Assembly (NCBI RefSeq): GCF_026163695.1
Contig: NZ_JAOTID010000007.1
Location: 62,001-126,000 of the forward strand
Reading direction: 5' to 3'
DNA from: Shumkonia mesophila
Lineage (GTDB): Bacteria; Pseudomonadota; Alphaproteobacteria; Rhodospirillales; Shumkoniaceae
DNA length: 64,000 nucleotides
Part shown: piece by piece, positions 54,220-62,195 of the stretch
Numbering within the stretch: position 1 is the first letter of the stretch
How the letters are laid out: each line of letters begins with the position of its first letter
Made by a program: the position numbers and the translations under genes
Notes under the pieces: generated by a model
Database searches by the model: none
The model's input: only the letters and a program-made list of their open reading frames with translations
Told to the model about the DNA's origin: nothing

Positions 54220-54299
54220 TTTTGGGGACACCATACTAAATTCGGATCGATCGCTTGATCAGCCGCTGTCGATGGAATTTAGTATGGTGTCCCCAAAAT
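54219..54299. repeat. Perfect inverted repeat (REP/RAYT-type)
   Basis: Two perfect 25-base arms, at 54219-54243 and 54275-54299 (core GGGGACACCATACTAAATTC), are separated by 31 bases. The left arm includes the last base of the stop codon of the alcohol dehydrogenase. The motif resembles sequences near RAYT transposases, from memory. No transposase in the window. Confidence 0.75.
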
Positions 54300-54397
54300 T
54301 GTGGGGAGAAAAGTCGTTGCCCTCGGCCGGGCAACCGGGGTACGAGAGGCCCGGTGCCGTCGGGCGCCCGACGGCGTGATTTTCAGGAGGCCGCTGC

Positions 54398-55630
54398 GTG
54401 CACGTTCATCTGGACGCCCTAGGCGGCGTCGCCGGCGATATGTTCCTGGCCGCCATGCTGGATGCGCGGCCGGATCTGGTGGACGGCGCGCTCAAGGCCA
54501 TCCGCGCCGCCGGCCTGCCGAAGGGGTGGACGGCCGAGGCCGTCGACCATCACGCCGACGGACTGGCCGGCCGGCGCTTCCACGTGGTGCCGCCTGCGCA
54601 TGGCGTTCATCATCACCATCCCCACGAACACCACCATCATGTCGCCTTCCGCGACATCCGGGCGATGATTGAGAAAAGCCGCCTGGACGGGGGCGTGAAG
54701 GCGCGCGCCATCGCTATTTTCCGGCTGCTTGCCGAGGCCGAGGGGGCGGTCCACGGCCAAGACCCCGAGGAGGTGCATTTCCACGAGGTGGCCGACTGGG
54801 ATTCACTGGCCGACATCGTGGGGGCGGCCTTCGTCATCGAGGCGCTGGGCGGGGCCACATGGTCGGTCTCGGCGCTGCCGATGGGCAGCGGACGCGTCAA
54901 GACGGCGCACGGCATCCTGCCGGTGCCGGCCCCGGCCACGGCCCGTCTGCTCGAAGGCTTCGAGACACTGGATGACGGCATCGCCGGCGAACGCATCACG
55001 CCGACCGGGGCGGCCATCCTCAAGGCGCTGGCGCCGGCGCGCCGGCGGCTCCCCGAGGCCACCCTGACGGCCAGCGGCACCGGCTTCGGCACCCGCGCCC
55101 TGCCGGGCCTGCCCAACATCCTGCGCGCGCTGCTGTTCGACACGGACGCGGCTGCCCAAAACGCCCCCGGGCGAGAAAGCGAAGTGGCGGTCATCGCCTT
55201 CGAGGTCGACGATCAGACGCCCGAGGACTTGGCGGCCGGCCTTGACAAGCTGCGCGCCGAGGCCGACGTCTTGGACGTGACCCAGGCGGCGGTTTTCGGC
55301 AAGAAGGGGCGGCTGATGGCGGCCGTCCATATCCTGTGCCGGGCGCCGGCCGTCGAACGGGTTGCGGCCGCCTGCTTCGCCGAAACGACGACCATCGGCC
55401 TGCGCTGGCATCTGGCCCGCCGGTTCGAGCTGGATCGCCGGGCGGTGACGGCGGGCGGGGTTCGGGTGAAGGTGGTCTCGCGACCCGGCGGGGCGACGGC
55501 CAAGGCTGAGATGGACGACATCCGCGACGTTCCCGGCGGGCGGGTGGCGCGGGCCGCCGTCCGCGTCGCCGCCGAAGGGGATGCGTTGCGCAATGGCAAG
55601 ACGAGCAAACGGAAGACCGACGACGCATGA
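54398..55630 (+). CDS. larC: Nickel-pincer cofactor biosynthesis protein LarC
   Basis: A 410-residue LarC, which inserts nickel into the pincer nucleotide of lactate racemase. Seen: start VHLDALGGVAGDMFLAAMLD, a His-rich loop HGVHHHHPHEHHHH typical of the family (metal binding), EEVHFHEVADWDSLADIVGA and LPVPAPATARLLEG. Unlike some Firmicutes, here LarC is one unsplit gene. GTG start 54398 has CAGGAGG seven bases upstream. Operon larC-larE-larB. Confidence 0.95.
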   Translation: MHVHLDALGGVAGDMFLAAMLDARPDLVDGALKAIRAAGLPKGWTAEAVDHHADGLAGRRFHVVPPAHGVHHHHPHEHHHHVAFRDIRAMIEKSRLDGGVKARAIAIFRLLAEAEGAVHGQDPEEVHFHEVADWDSLADIVGAAFVIEALGGATWSVSALPMGSGRVKTAHGILPVPAPATARLLEGFETLDDGIAGERITPTGAAILKALAPARRRLPEATLTASGTGFGTRALPGLPNILRALLFDTDAAAQNAPGRESEVAVIAFEVDDQTPEDLAAGLDKLRAEADVLDVTQAAVFGKKGRLMAAVHILCRAPAVERVAAACFAETTTIGLRWHLARRFELDRRAVTAGGVRVKVVSRPGGATAKAEMDDIRDVPGGRVARAAVRVAAEGDALRNGKTSKRKTDDA

Positions 55631-56460
55631 AAGATTTTGACGCCACCCCGCTGGAAGCCCTCAACGCGGTGCTCGATTCCCTGGGCTCCATCGCCGTCGC
55701 CGTCAGCGGCGGCGTCGACAGCCTGACGCTGGCCCAGGCCGCCCACCGGCGGCTGGGAGCGGGGGTCGAGATGATCCACGCCACCTCGCCGGCGGTGCCG
55801 GCCGAGGCGACGGCGCGCACCCGTGCCCTGGCGGCCCGCGAGGGCTGGACGCTCAAGGTGATCGATGCCGGCGAGTTCGCCGACAAGGACTACTTGGCCA
55901 ACCCGGTCAACCGCTGCTTCTTCTGCAAGTCGTCGCTGTACCGCAGCCTGGCGGCGATGACCGAGCGCCAAGTGGTGTCGGGGGCCAATACCGATGATCT
56001 GGGCGATTATCGCCCCGGCATGCAGGCGGCGGCCGAGCGTGGCGTGCGCCACCCCTTCATCGAGGCCGGCATCGACAAGGCGGGCATCCGGGCGGTGGCC
56101 CGTACCCTGGGCCTCGAGGGCATCGCCGAGCTGCCGGCGTCGCCCTGCCTGTCGAGCCGCATCGAGACCGGCATTGCGGTGACGCCGGAGGCGCTCGATT
56201 TCGTCCATGCCGTGGAAAACCGCATCAGCGGCTGGCTGGCCGACCGCGGAGGCTTCGCCGGCGCGGTGCGCTGCCGCATCCGCCACGACGGCCCGGCGGT
56301 CGAGTTGGATGCCGCCAGCCTCGCCATGGTGCTGGCCCCCGAGGCCGCGCCCCTGCGCGGCGAGGTCGCCGGCCTGGCGCGGGCGCGCGGCTATGGCGCC
56401 GATCTGCCGTTCGGGCCCTACCGCATGGGCAGCGCCTTTCTCAAGGCCGAAGGCGCATGA
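55627..56460 (+). CDS. larE: ATP-dependent sacrificial sulfur transferase LarE
   Basis: A 277-residue PP-loop enzyme that donates sulfur to the pincer nucleotide. PP-loop SGGVDSLTLAQAAHRR and conserved NRCFFCKSSLYR, the cysteine region that can donate sulfur or bind a cluster. Overlaps larC (ATGA) and larB. Confidence 0.95.
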   Translation: MKDFDATPLEALNAVLDSLGSIAVAVSGGVDSLTLAQAAHRRLGAGVEMIHATSPAVPAEATARTRALAAREGWTLKVIDAGEFADKDYLANPVNRCFFCKSSLYRSLAAMTERQVVSGANTDDLGDYRPGMQAAAERGVRHPFIEAGIDKAGIRAVARTLGLEGIAELPASPCLSSRIETGIAVTPEALDFVHAVENRISGWLADRGGFAGAVRCRIRHDGPAVELDAASLAMVLAPEAAPLRGEVAGLARARGYGADLPFGPYRMGSAFLKAEGA

Positions 56461-57137
56461 GCCCGGAATCGGTATGGGACGCGGCCCGGCGGGCCCGCAT
56501 CGGCTTGGCCGAGGCCATTCTATGCGAGGGCAAGACGCCGGCCCAGATCGCCGCGATTTGCGCAGTGGCCACCAAGGACGACCGGCATCCGCTGTTGCTG
56601 ACGCGACTGGAATCGACGGTGTTCGCGGCGCTGCCACCCGAGGTGCGCCGCGAAGCCGATTACGACGCGCTTTCCCGGACCGCCCTTCTCGGCCGCCTGC
56701 CGGCGCCGACGGAAGCGGCTCGCATCGCCGTGGTGACGGCCGGCACGTCGGACATAGGCGTTGCCCGCGAAGCGGTGCGCACGCTCGCCGCCTATGGCGA
56801 AGCGGCGACCGAGTGGGCCGACATCGGGGTGGCCGGCCTGTGGCGGCTGTTGGAAAGGCTCGAGGAACTCAAGCGCTTCGCCGTCGTCATCGTGGTGGCC
56901 GGCATGGACGGCGCCCTCTTCTCGGTGATCGGCGGCCTGCTGCCGGGCGCCATCATCGCGGTGCCGACCTCGACCGGCTATGGCGTGTCGGCCAAGGGTG
57001 AAACGGCGCTGCACGCGGCGCTCTCCAGTTGCGCGCCGGGCATCCTGGTCACCAATATCGACAATGGGTATGGCGCCGCCTGCGCCGCGCTTCGGATTTT
57101 GAGGGCTGCGCGCCAAACACCACCGGCCGTTGCCTAG
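56457..57137 (+). CDS. larB: Nickel-pincer cofactor biosynthesis protein LarB
   Basis: A 226-residue LarB, the carboxylase/hydrolase acting on nicotinic acid adenine dinucleotide. AIR carboxylase-like C-terminal region: VVTAGTSDIGVAREAVRTLA, IVVAGMDGALFSVIGGLL and AVPTSTGYG. Overlaps larE (ATGA). Converges with larA; the stops are 4 bases apart. Confidence 0.95.
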   Translation: MSPESVWDAARRARIGLAEAILCEGKTPAQIAAICAVATKDDRHPLLLTRLESTVFAALPPEVRREADYDALSRTALLGRLPAPTEAARIAVVTAGTSDIGVAREAVRTLAAYGEAATEWADIGVAGLWRLLERLEELKRFAVVIVVAGMDGALFSVIGGLLPGAIIAVPTSTGYGVSAKGETALHAALSSCAPGILVTNIDNGYGAACAALRILRAARQTPPAVA

Positions 57138-57140
57138 CGC

Positions 57141-58448
57141 CTACTCGGCCACCGCCGCTTCCGCCGCCTCGGCCCGATAGAGCGGCACCACGTAGGGCCC
57201 CTCGGGAACCACGGCGATGCGCGTGTCTTTGTGGCGGGCCACGCTCTGGCGCACCGCTTCCTCGACCGAGGAAATGATCTCGACCCCGGTCAGCGCCCGC
57301 TCTTCGGGCGTCAGCGCCTTGGTGTAGAGCTGGATGCGCCCCACCCGCATGGCCTTGATCTGGTATTCGGTCTGCCACTCGTCGACGGCGGCGTGGCTCT
57401 TGCCGAACAGGCCCTCGATGAAGCCGTCCTCACCCTTTTCGATCAGCTCCTTCTGGGCCGCCAGGTATTCCTTCGAACCGAAGCCCTCGGAAATCTCGGA
57501 CACCATAATGATGTCGCCGCCCGGCTTCAGGATGTCGATGGGCGATACCATGCCCTTGACCGTCTGGTAATAGGTGCGATCCAGCGGATAGCCGGCGCTG
57601 CTGCTGAGCACGGTGGAGAAGCGCTCCGGCACGTGGACCACGGCGTAGCGGTTGATGAAATCGACCGCCTTGAGGTGGCTCTGGGCGATCTCGCCGAAGT
57701 TGACGAAGGACAGCCGCCGAAACTCGTCGATGACGGTATTGACGGCATAGGCGCCGCCCAGCAGCTTGACCACCTCCAGCTGCTCTTCGTGCAGCGGGTT
57801 TCCCTCCAGCACCAAGTTGGCGGCGTTGGGGTGCTCCATGAAGGGCGCGGTGTGCAGCGTGGTGATGGTCTCGGCGTGGGCGACGCCGGGGGTGATCACC
57901 TTGCGCCCGCCCGAGAAGCCGGCCATGAAATGCGGTTCGACCAGGCCGGTGGCGATGCGCAGGTCGGCCTCGACGAAGCGCCTGTCCAGGCGCACCACCG
58001 TTCCGCGCGTGGTCTTGCCGAGGAATACGTGGTCGGCGTCGTTGCGGGCGAAGTGATTTTCGACGCGCACCGTTTCCATGACCCAGGAATCGCCCACCAG
58101 CTCGGCCAGTTCGGCGCCCTCGTTGGGGCGGTGCAGACCGGTGGCGACGAGGACGCGGATGTTCTTTGCGCTCATGCCGGCGTCGAGCAGCGTGCGCAGC
58201 AGGACCGGCAGCACCGTGCCGTTGGGCACCGGCCGGGTGATGTCGCAGATCAGGATGCAGGCGGTCCCGGCCTTCTTGGCCAGTTCGGCCAACGGCGCGC
58301 ATCCCACCGGGTTGGCCACTGCCGCCACCGTGGCGCCGACGGGGTCCGGCGCCGCCGGCATTTCCGGCTTGCGGATGACGGTTACCCGCCAGGTGTCGTC
58401 CAGTTCGACGGGCATCGTTCCCCGCCCGTAATTCATGTCGATCCGCAT
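57141..58448 (-). CDS. larA: Nickel-dependent lactate racemase-family protein LarA
   Basis: A 435-residue LarA-family racemase/epimerase using the nickel-pincer cofactor. Catalytic and cofactor residues in order: R72 in DITRPVPN, H106 in TGLHRPNE, H173 in VEPHFMAGFSGGRKV, K183, and H199 in HTAPFMEHPN. LarA homologues act on various 2-hydroxy acids, so lactate itself is not certain. It lies convergent to its own maturation genes rather than in the same operon. Confidence 0.93.
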   Translation of the reverse strand: MRIDMNYGRGTMPVELDDTWRVTVIRKPEMPAAPDPVGATVAAVANPVGCAPLAELAKKAGTACILICDITRPVPNGTVLPVLLRTLLDAGMSAKNIRVLVATGLHRPNEGAELAELVGDSWVMETVRVENHFARNDADHVFLGKTTRGTVVRLDRRFVEADLRIATGLVEPHFMAGFSGGRKVITPGVAHAETITTLHTAPFMEHPNAANLVLEGNPLHEEQLEVVKLLGGAYAVNTVIDEFRRLSFVNFGEIAQSHLKAVDFINRYAVVHVPERFSTVLSSSAGYPLDRTYYQTVKGMVSPIDILKPGGDIIMVSEISEGFGSKEYLAAQKELIEKGEDGFIEGLFGKSHAAVDEWQTEYQIKAMRVGRIQLYTKALTPEERALTGVEIISSVEEAVRQSVARHKDTRIAVVPEGPYVVPLYRAEAAEAAVAE

Positions 58449-58689
58449 GGTCCCTTTCCGCTTCTTTTATGCCGCGTTCCGGCGCCCGAGGGCGCGCGTA
58501 CCATAACGCACCCGGCGGCGGTCATCCAGGTGCTTCGACCCTCCATAGATGGGAATAACCTGGCTGCATTTCCCGTTTTCGTTCGGCCGGGGTTGCCGGG
58601 CGCCGCCGAATTTGAAAGAGTCGGCAAAACTGCCTAGATGATACGGGCGGCTGGATGACGAACCTCTACGCCGATCGGAAGCGAACGCC

Positions 58690-59667
58690 ATGAGCGAATC
58701 TCAGAACACGGAAATTCAGGAATCCCGGCGGCCGCGACCGCAGGATGTCAGCTACGACCTGGACCGGGCGCTTTCGGCGGTGGTTTCGGTGCGCGCCGAA
58801 ATACCCGACGACGCCTTCACCGCCGGCATCCTGGGAACCGAGCGGGCCGGCAACGGCGTCGTCATCGACGACGGCGGCCTGGTGCTGACCATAGGCTATC
58901 TGATCACCGAGGCGGAATCGGTGTGGTTGATGGGGACGGACGGCCAGGCGACCCAGGGCCATGTGGTGGCCTACGATCAGCAGACCGGCTTCGGCCTGGT
59001 ACAGGCATTGGAAGATCTGCGGTTGCCGTCTCTGCCCATCGGTTCGGCGGCGGCGGTCGACGTCGGTGAGCCGGTGGTGTTCGCCGGCTTCGGCGGCCGG
59101 CCGTACGCCACGCAGGCCTCGGTCGTCGCCAAGCGCGAGTTTGCCGGCTATTGGGAGTACGTCCTCGACGAGGCGCTGTTCACGGCGCCGGCGCACCCCA
59201 ACTGGGGCGGCGGCGCGCTGATCGACGGCCAGGGCCGGCTGGCCGGCATCGGGTCGCTGTTCGTGCAGTTGCCGCAGGCCGGCAAGGGGGCGATCGAGGG
59301 CAACATGGTGGTGCCCATCGATCTGCTGGCGCCCATTCGCGACGAACTGCTGCGTTTCGGCAGGACGACGACGCCGCCGCGTCCGTGGCTTGGCATCTAC
59401 GTCGCCGACGCCGAGGAGCAGTTCGTCATCGTCGGCATCGCCGAGGACGGCCCGGCCGACAAGGCCGGCGTCGAGGTGGGCGATCGTATCGTCGAGGTGG
59501 ATGGCCGGCCGGTCGACAGCCTGGCGAATTTGTTTCGCAGCGTGTGGTCGATGGGCGCGGCCGGTGTCGAGGTGCCCCTGACCCTGTGGCGCGAGGGCGA
59601 GGTGATCATGCTCGGCGTCCGATCGATCGATTGCAACCTCCTCCTCAAACGGCCGCGGCTGCATTGA
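58690..59667 (+). CDS. HtrA/DegP-like protein with lost catalytic triad
   Basis: A 325-residue protein with trypsin-like fold (about 25-225) and one PDZ domain (231-325: RPWLGIYVADAEEQFVIVGI, DRIVEVDGRPVDSLANL). Aligned with HtrA, the catalytic His site is Y70 (VLTIGYLIT), the Asp site is G100 (QQTGFGLVQ) and the Ser site is G173 (NWGGGALID). It is therefore predicted to be a pseudoprotease. No signal peptide is clear at MSESQNTEIQ. A TTG-started nuclease gene overlaps its stop. Confidence 0.85.
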   Translation: MSESQNTEIQESRRPRPQDVSYDLDRALSAVVSVRAEIPDDAFTAGILGTERAGNGVVIDDGGLVLTIGYLITEAESVWLMGTDGQATQGHVVAYDQQTGFGLVQALEDLRLPSLPIGSAAAVDVGEPVVFAGFGGRPYATQASVVAKREFAGYWEYVLDEALFTAPAHPNWGGGALIDGQGRLAGIGSLFVQLPQAGKGAIEGNMVVPIDLLAPIRDELLRFGRTTTPPRPWLGIYVADAEEQFVIVGIAEDGPADKAGVEVGDRIVEVDGRPVDSLANLFRSVWSMGAAGVEVPLTLWREGEVIMLGVRSIDCNLLLKRPRLH

Positions 59668-60173
59668 CGGCGCCTTTCGCCGGTTTGCCGGGCCGCCTGT
59701 GGCTTGCCCTGGCGGTGGCGGCGACATGGGGCATGGCGCCGGCGGCGGCACCCGCCCAGGCCATCGACGGTATCCCCTTCGTGATCGACGGCGATACCCT
59801 GGGCTTTGGCGAAACGCGGGTCAGGCTCTATGGCATCGACGCGCCGGAGGCCGAGCAGACCTGTCCCCTTCTCGGCAGCGAGGCGCCCATCGGCGCCTGG
59901 GCGGTGCAGACGTTGCACCGCCTGATCGGCCGCCACGAGGTGACCTGCCATCCGCTGTCCCGTCCGGCCCAGGGCCATGTGGCGGCGAAATGCCGCACGA
60001 CGGCCATCGCCGACCTCGGCCGCGCCATGGTGATGGCGGGCTTCGCCTGGGATTTCAAGCGCCAGGGCCATGGCATCTATGCCGACGACGAGGCTGCCGC
60101 GCGCACCCAGCGGCTGGGTGTGTGGGCCGGCGAAGGCGAGTGCCAGCCGCCGTGGGATTGGCGGCGGCGCTAG
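59664..60173 (+). CDS. SNase-like (thermonuclease-family) exported protein
   Basis: A 169-residue protein with a hydrophobic signal region (LWLALAVAATWGMAPAAAPA) and an SNase/OB-fold: FVIDGDTLGFGETRVRLYGI, then DAPEAEQTC and a C-terminal Cys/Trp-rich tail. A TTG start at 59664 overlaps the upstream stop; later ATGs would delete the signal. Role: extracytoplasmic nuclease or nucleic-acid-binding protein, inferred. Confidence 0.75.
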   Translation: MTAPFAGLPGRLWLALAVAATWGMAPAAAPAQAIDGIPFVIDGDTLGFGETRVRLYGIDAPEAEQTCPLLGSEAPIGAWAVQTLHRLIGRHEVTCHPLSRPAQGHVAAKCRTTAIADLGRAMVMAGFAWDFKRQGHGIYADDEAAARTQRLGVWAGEGECQPPWDWRRR

Positions 60174-60844
60174 GCTTGCGTTGACCCTGAGGCTGCCCCG
60201 TCGGTGCGCAGGCCCACCCCGGTCAGGAAAATTTCGACCGACCGGTTGACATGCTTCTCCAGATCTTCCCGCGACATCCCGCTGGTCGGCGAGATCAGGC
60301 GCCGCAGCAGGATGTTGCCGATCAGCAAGCCGGTGAAAGCGCGGGCCGCTTCCTGCGGATGATCGATGCGCAATTTGCCGGCCTCGGCCAGTTCGAGGAG
60401 ATACTCGGCGGTGCGCTCGATGACGCTGTCAGGACCGCGGCGCAGCACAAACTTGCCTATTTCCGGAAATTTGCTGCCTTCCGCGATGAGGATGCGAAGA
60501 ACGGCCATCGTCTCCTCGTCCATCAGGCCCTCGACGAAACGCAATCCCATCCGCTTGAGCGCCACGTCGGGTGCCATCGAGGAGTCCGGACGCAACGCCG
60601 CCAGATCCGACAGCAACCGGTCGCTCTGCTCCACCGTTACCGCCCGCAGCAGCCCCTCCTTGTCGCCGAAGTACTCGTAGAGCGAGGTTCTTGATCCGCC
60701 GGCCTCGTTCACCAGATCGGCCAGCGTCGTCGCCTCGAACCCCTTCTCGTCGAACAGGCGGATCGCCGCTTCCAGCAGCCGCCTGCGCCGCGCCTGGCCG
60801 CGCGGGCCAATCTTCGGTTCCGGCAATGCTTCGGCTTTTTCCAT
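60170..60844 (-). CDS. TetR-family regulator of RND efflux operon
   Basis: A 224-residue TetR protein. HTH: TTLADLVNEAGGSRTSLYEY. The C-terminal ligand domain resembles AcrR/MexR-type proteins. Start ATG 60844 has AAGGGG upstream; GTA/ATG-rich extension to 60889 is less likely. Divergent from the efflux operon, with a palindrome in between. Likely local repressor. Confidence 0.92.
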   Translation of the reverse strand: MEKAEALPEPKIGPRGQARRRRLLEAAIRLFDEKGFEATTLADLVNEAGGSRTSLYEYFGDKEGLLRAVTVEQSDRLLSDLAALRPDSSMAPDVALKRMGLRFVEGLMDEETMAVLRILIAEGSKFPEIGKFVLRRGPDSVIERTAEYLLELAEAGKLRIDHPQEAARAFTGLLIGNILLRRLISPTSGMSREDLEKHVNRSVEIFLTGVGLRTDGAASGSTQA

Positions 60845-60879
60845 TTTCGACCCCTTGACCTCTTCAACCTCGAGGTATA

Positions 60880-60895
60880 TGTACTGCACAGTACA
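60880..60895. promoter_or_regulatory. Probable TetR operator
   Basis: TGTACTG-CA-CAGTACA, a perfect 7-base-arm palindrome in the divergent region between the TetR gene and the efflux operon. TetR-family regulators typically bind such sites. Confidence 0.65.
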
Positions 60896-61000
60896 GCCCT
60901 GTCAAGCGACGGACGCTTGGCGGAAGGGCCGCCGGCCGGAGAAGGTCGACGAAAGCGCCGAGTTCCCGAGGGCCGCGCCCCCGATTGCCTGGAAAATAAG

Positions 61001-62182
61001 ATGACGATATCCGCAACGCACGCATCCCTGTTGGCCGCCTTTTTCAGCCTAAGCCTGGCCGCCTGCGACAGCCAGACGCAGGCGTCGGCGCCGGCGCAAC
61101 AGCCCCGTCCGGTGGAAGTCTCCGTCGTGACGCTCGAGAAGCAGGCGGTGCCGATCACCGTGGAACTGCCCGGCCGCACGTCGGCCTTCCGCATTTCCGA
61201 GGTCAGGCCGCAGGTGACCGGTATCGTCAAGAAGCGGCTGTTCGAAGAGGGCAGCGTGGTTGCCGCCGGCCAGACGCTCTATCAGATCGACGCCGCGCCC
61301 TATGAGGCCAGCCTGGCCAGCGCCAGGGCCGAGGCCCAGCGGGCGGAAGCCACGCTGGTGGCGGCACGCTCCAAGGCCGAACGCTACAACAAGCTGGTGA
61401 CCGTCGACGCGGTCAGCCGCCAGAACCACGACGACGCCATCGCCGCCCTCAAGCAGGGCGAGGCCCAGGTGGCGGCGGCCAAGGCGGCGGTCGAGGCGGC
61501 GGCCATCAACCTCGCCTACACCAACGTCAAGTCCCCGATCTCGGGGCGCATCGGCAAGTCGGCGATCACCGAGGGGGCGCTCGTTACCGCCAACCAGGCG
61601 GCCGCGCTGGCCGTCGTCCAGCAGCTCGATCCGATCTACGTCGACGTGACCGAGGCGGCCGCCGATCTGCTGCGCATGCGCAGGGACATCGCCGAGGGCC
61701 GGCTGACGGCGACGGCGGACCACGCGCCGGTGACGCTGCTGATCGGCGACGAGATCTACCAGCGGACGGGCACGCTGAAATTCTCCGACGTCACCGTCGA
61801 CCAGGGGACGGGAACGGTTCAGTTGCGGGCGGTCTTCCCCAACCAGGACGGCGTTCTGCTGCCCGGCCTTTTCGTCAAGGCGCGCATCGAGCAGGGGGTG
61901 CGCCAGGACGCCATCGTGGTGCCGCAGCGGGCGGTGAGCCGGTCGACCGACGGCAAGCCGCTGGTGTGGGTGGTGGGCGCCGACGACACCGTTTCGCCCC
62001 GTCCCGTCGAAATCGAACGGATTCTCGAGAACGACTGGCTGATTTCGGCCGGCCTCGAGGACGGCGAGCGCGTCGTCGTCGAGGGCTTCCAGAAGATCAG
62101 GCCCGGCAGCCATGTGACCGCCGTTCCCATGACCCCGAAAGTGGCCGCCGGATCGGCCGCCGAGGCTTCGCGTTCCCGCTGA
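61001..62182 (+). CDS. RND efflux periplasmic adaptor (AcrA-like)
   Basis: A 393-residue membrane-fusion protein: lipoprotein-type signal (LSLAAC), hairpin with long alpha-helical arms ([20 protein letters not shown] and [20 protein letters not shown]), barrel and beta-domain ([20 protein letters not shown]). Works with the RND pump downstream and an outer-membrane channel not in the window. Start ATG 61001; an upstream GTG/ATG at 60917 is less likely. Confidence 0.93.
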   Translation: MTISATHASLLAAFFSLSLAACDSQTQASAPAQQPRPVEVSVVTLEKQAVPITVELPGRTSAFRISEVRPQVTGIVKKRLFEEGSVVAAGQTLYQIDAAPYEASLASARAEAQRAEATLVAARSKAERYNKLVTVDAVSRQNHDDAIAALKQGEAQVAAAKAAVEAAAINLAYTNVKSPISGRIGKSAITEGALVTANQAAALAVVQQLDPIYVDVTEAAADLLRMRRDIAEGRLTATADHAPVTLLIGDEIYQRTGTLKFSDVTVDQGTGTVQLRAVFPNQDGVLLPGLFVKARIEQGVRQDAIVVPQRAVSRSTDGKPLVWVVGADDTVSPRPVEIERILENDWLISAGLEDGERVVVEGFQKIRPGSHVTAVPMTPKVAAGSAAEASRSR

Positions 62183-62195
62183 GGATCAGCCGACC

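Noticed and set aside
54597-54640. His-rich run in the larC gene as a possible inserted repeat
   Set aside because: A His-rich loop at this place is normal for LarC, which handles nickel.
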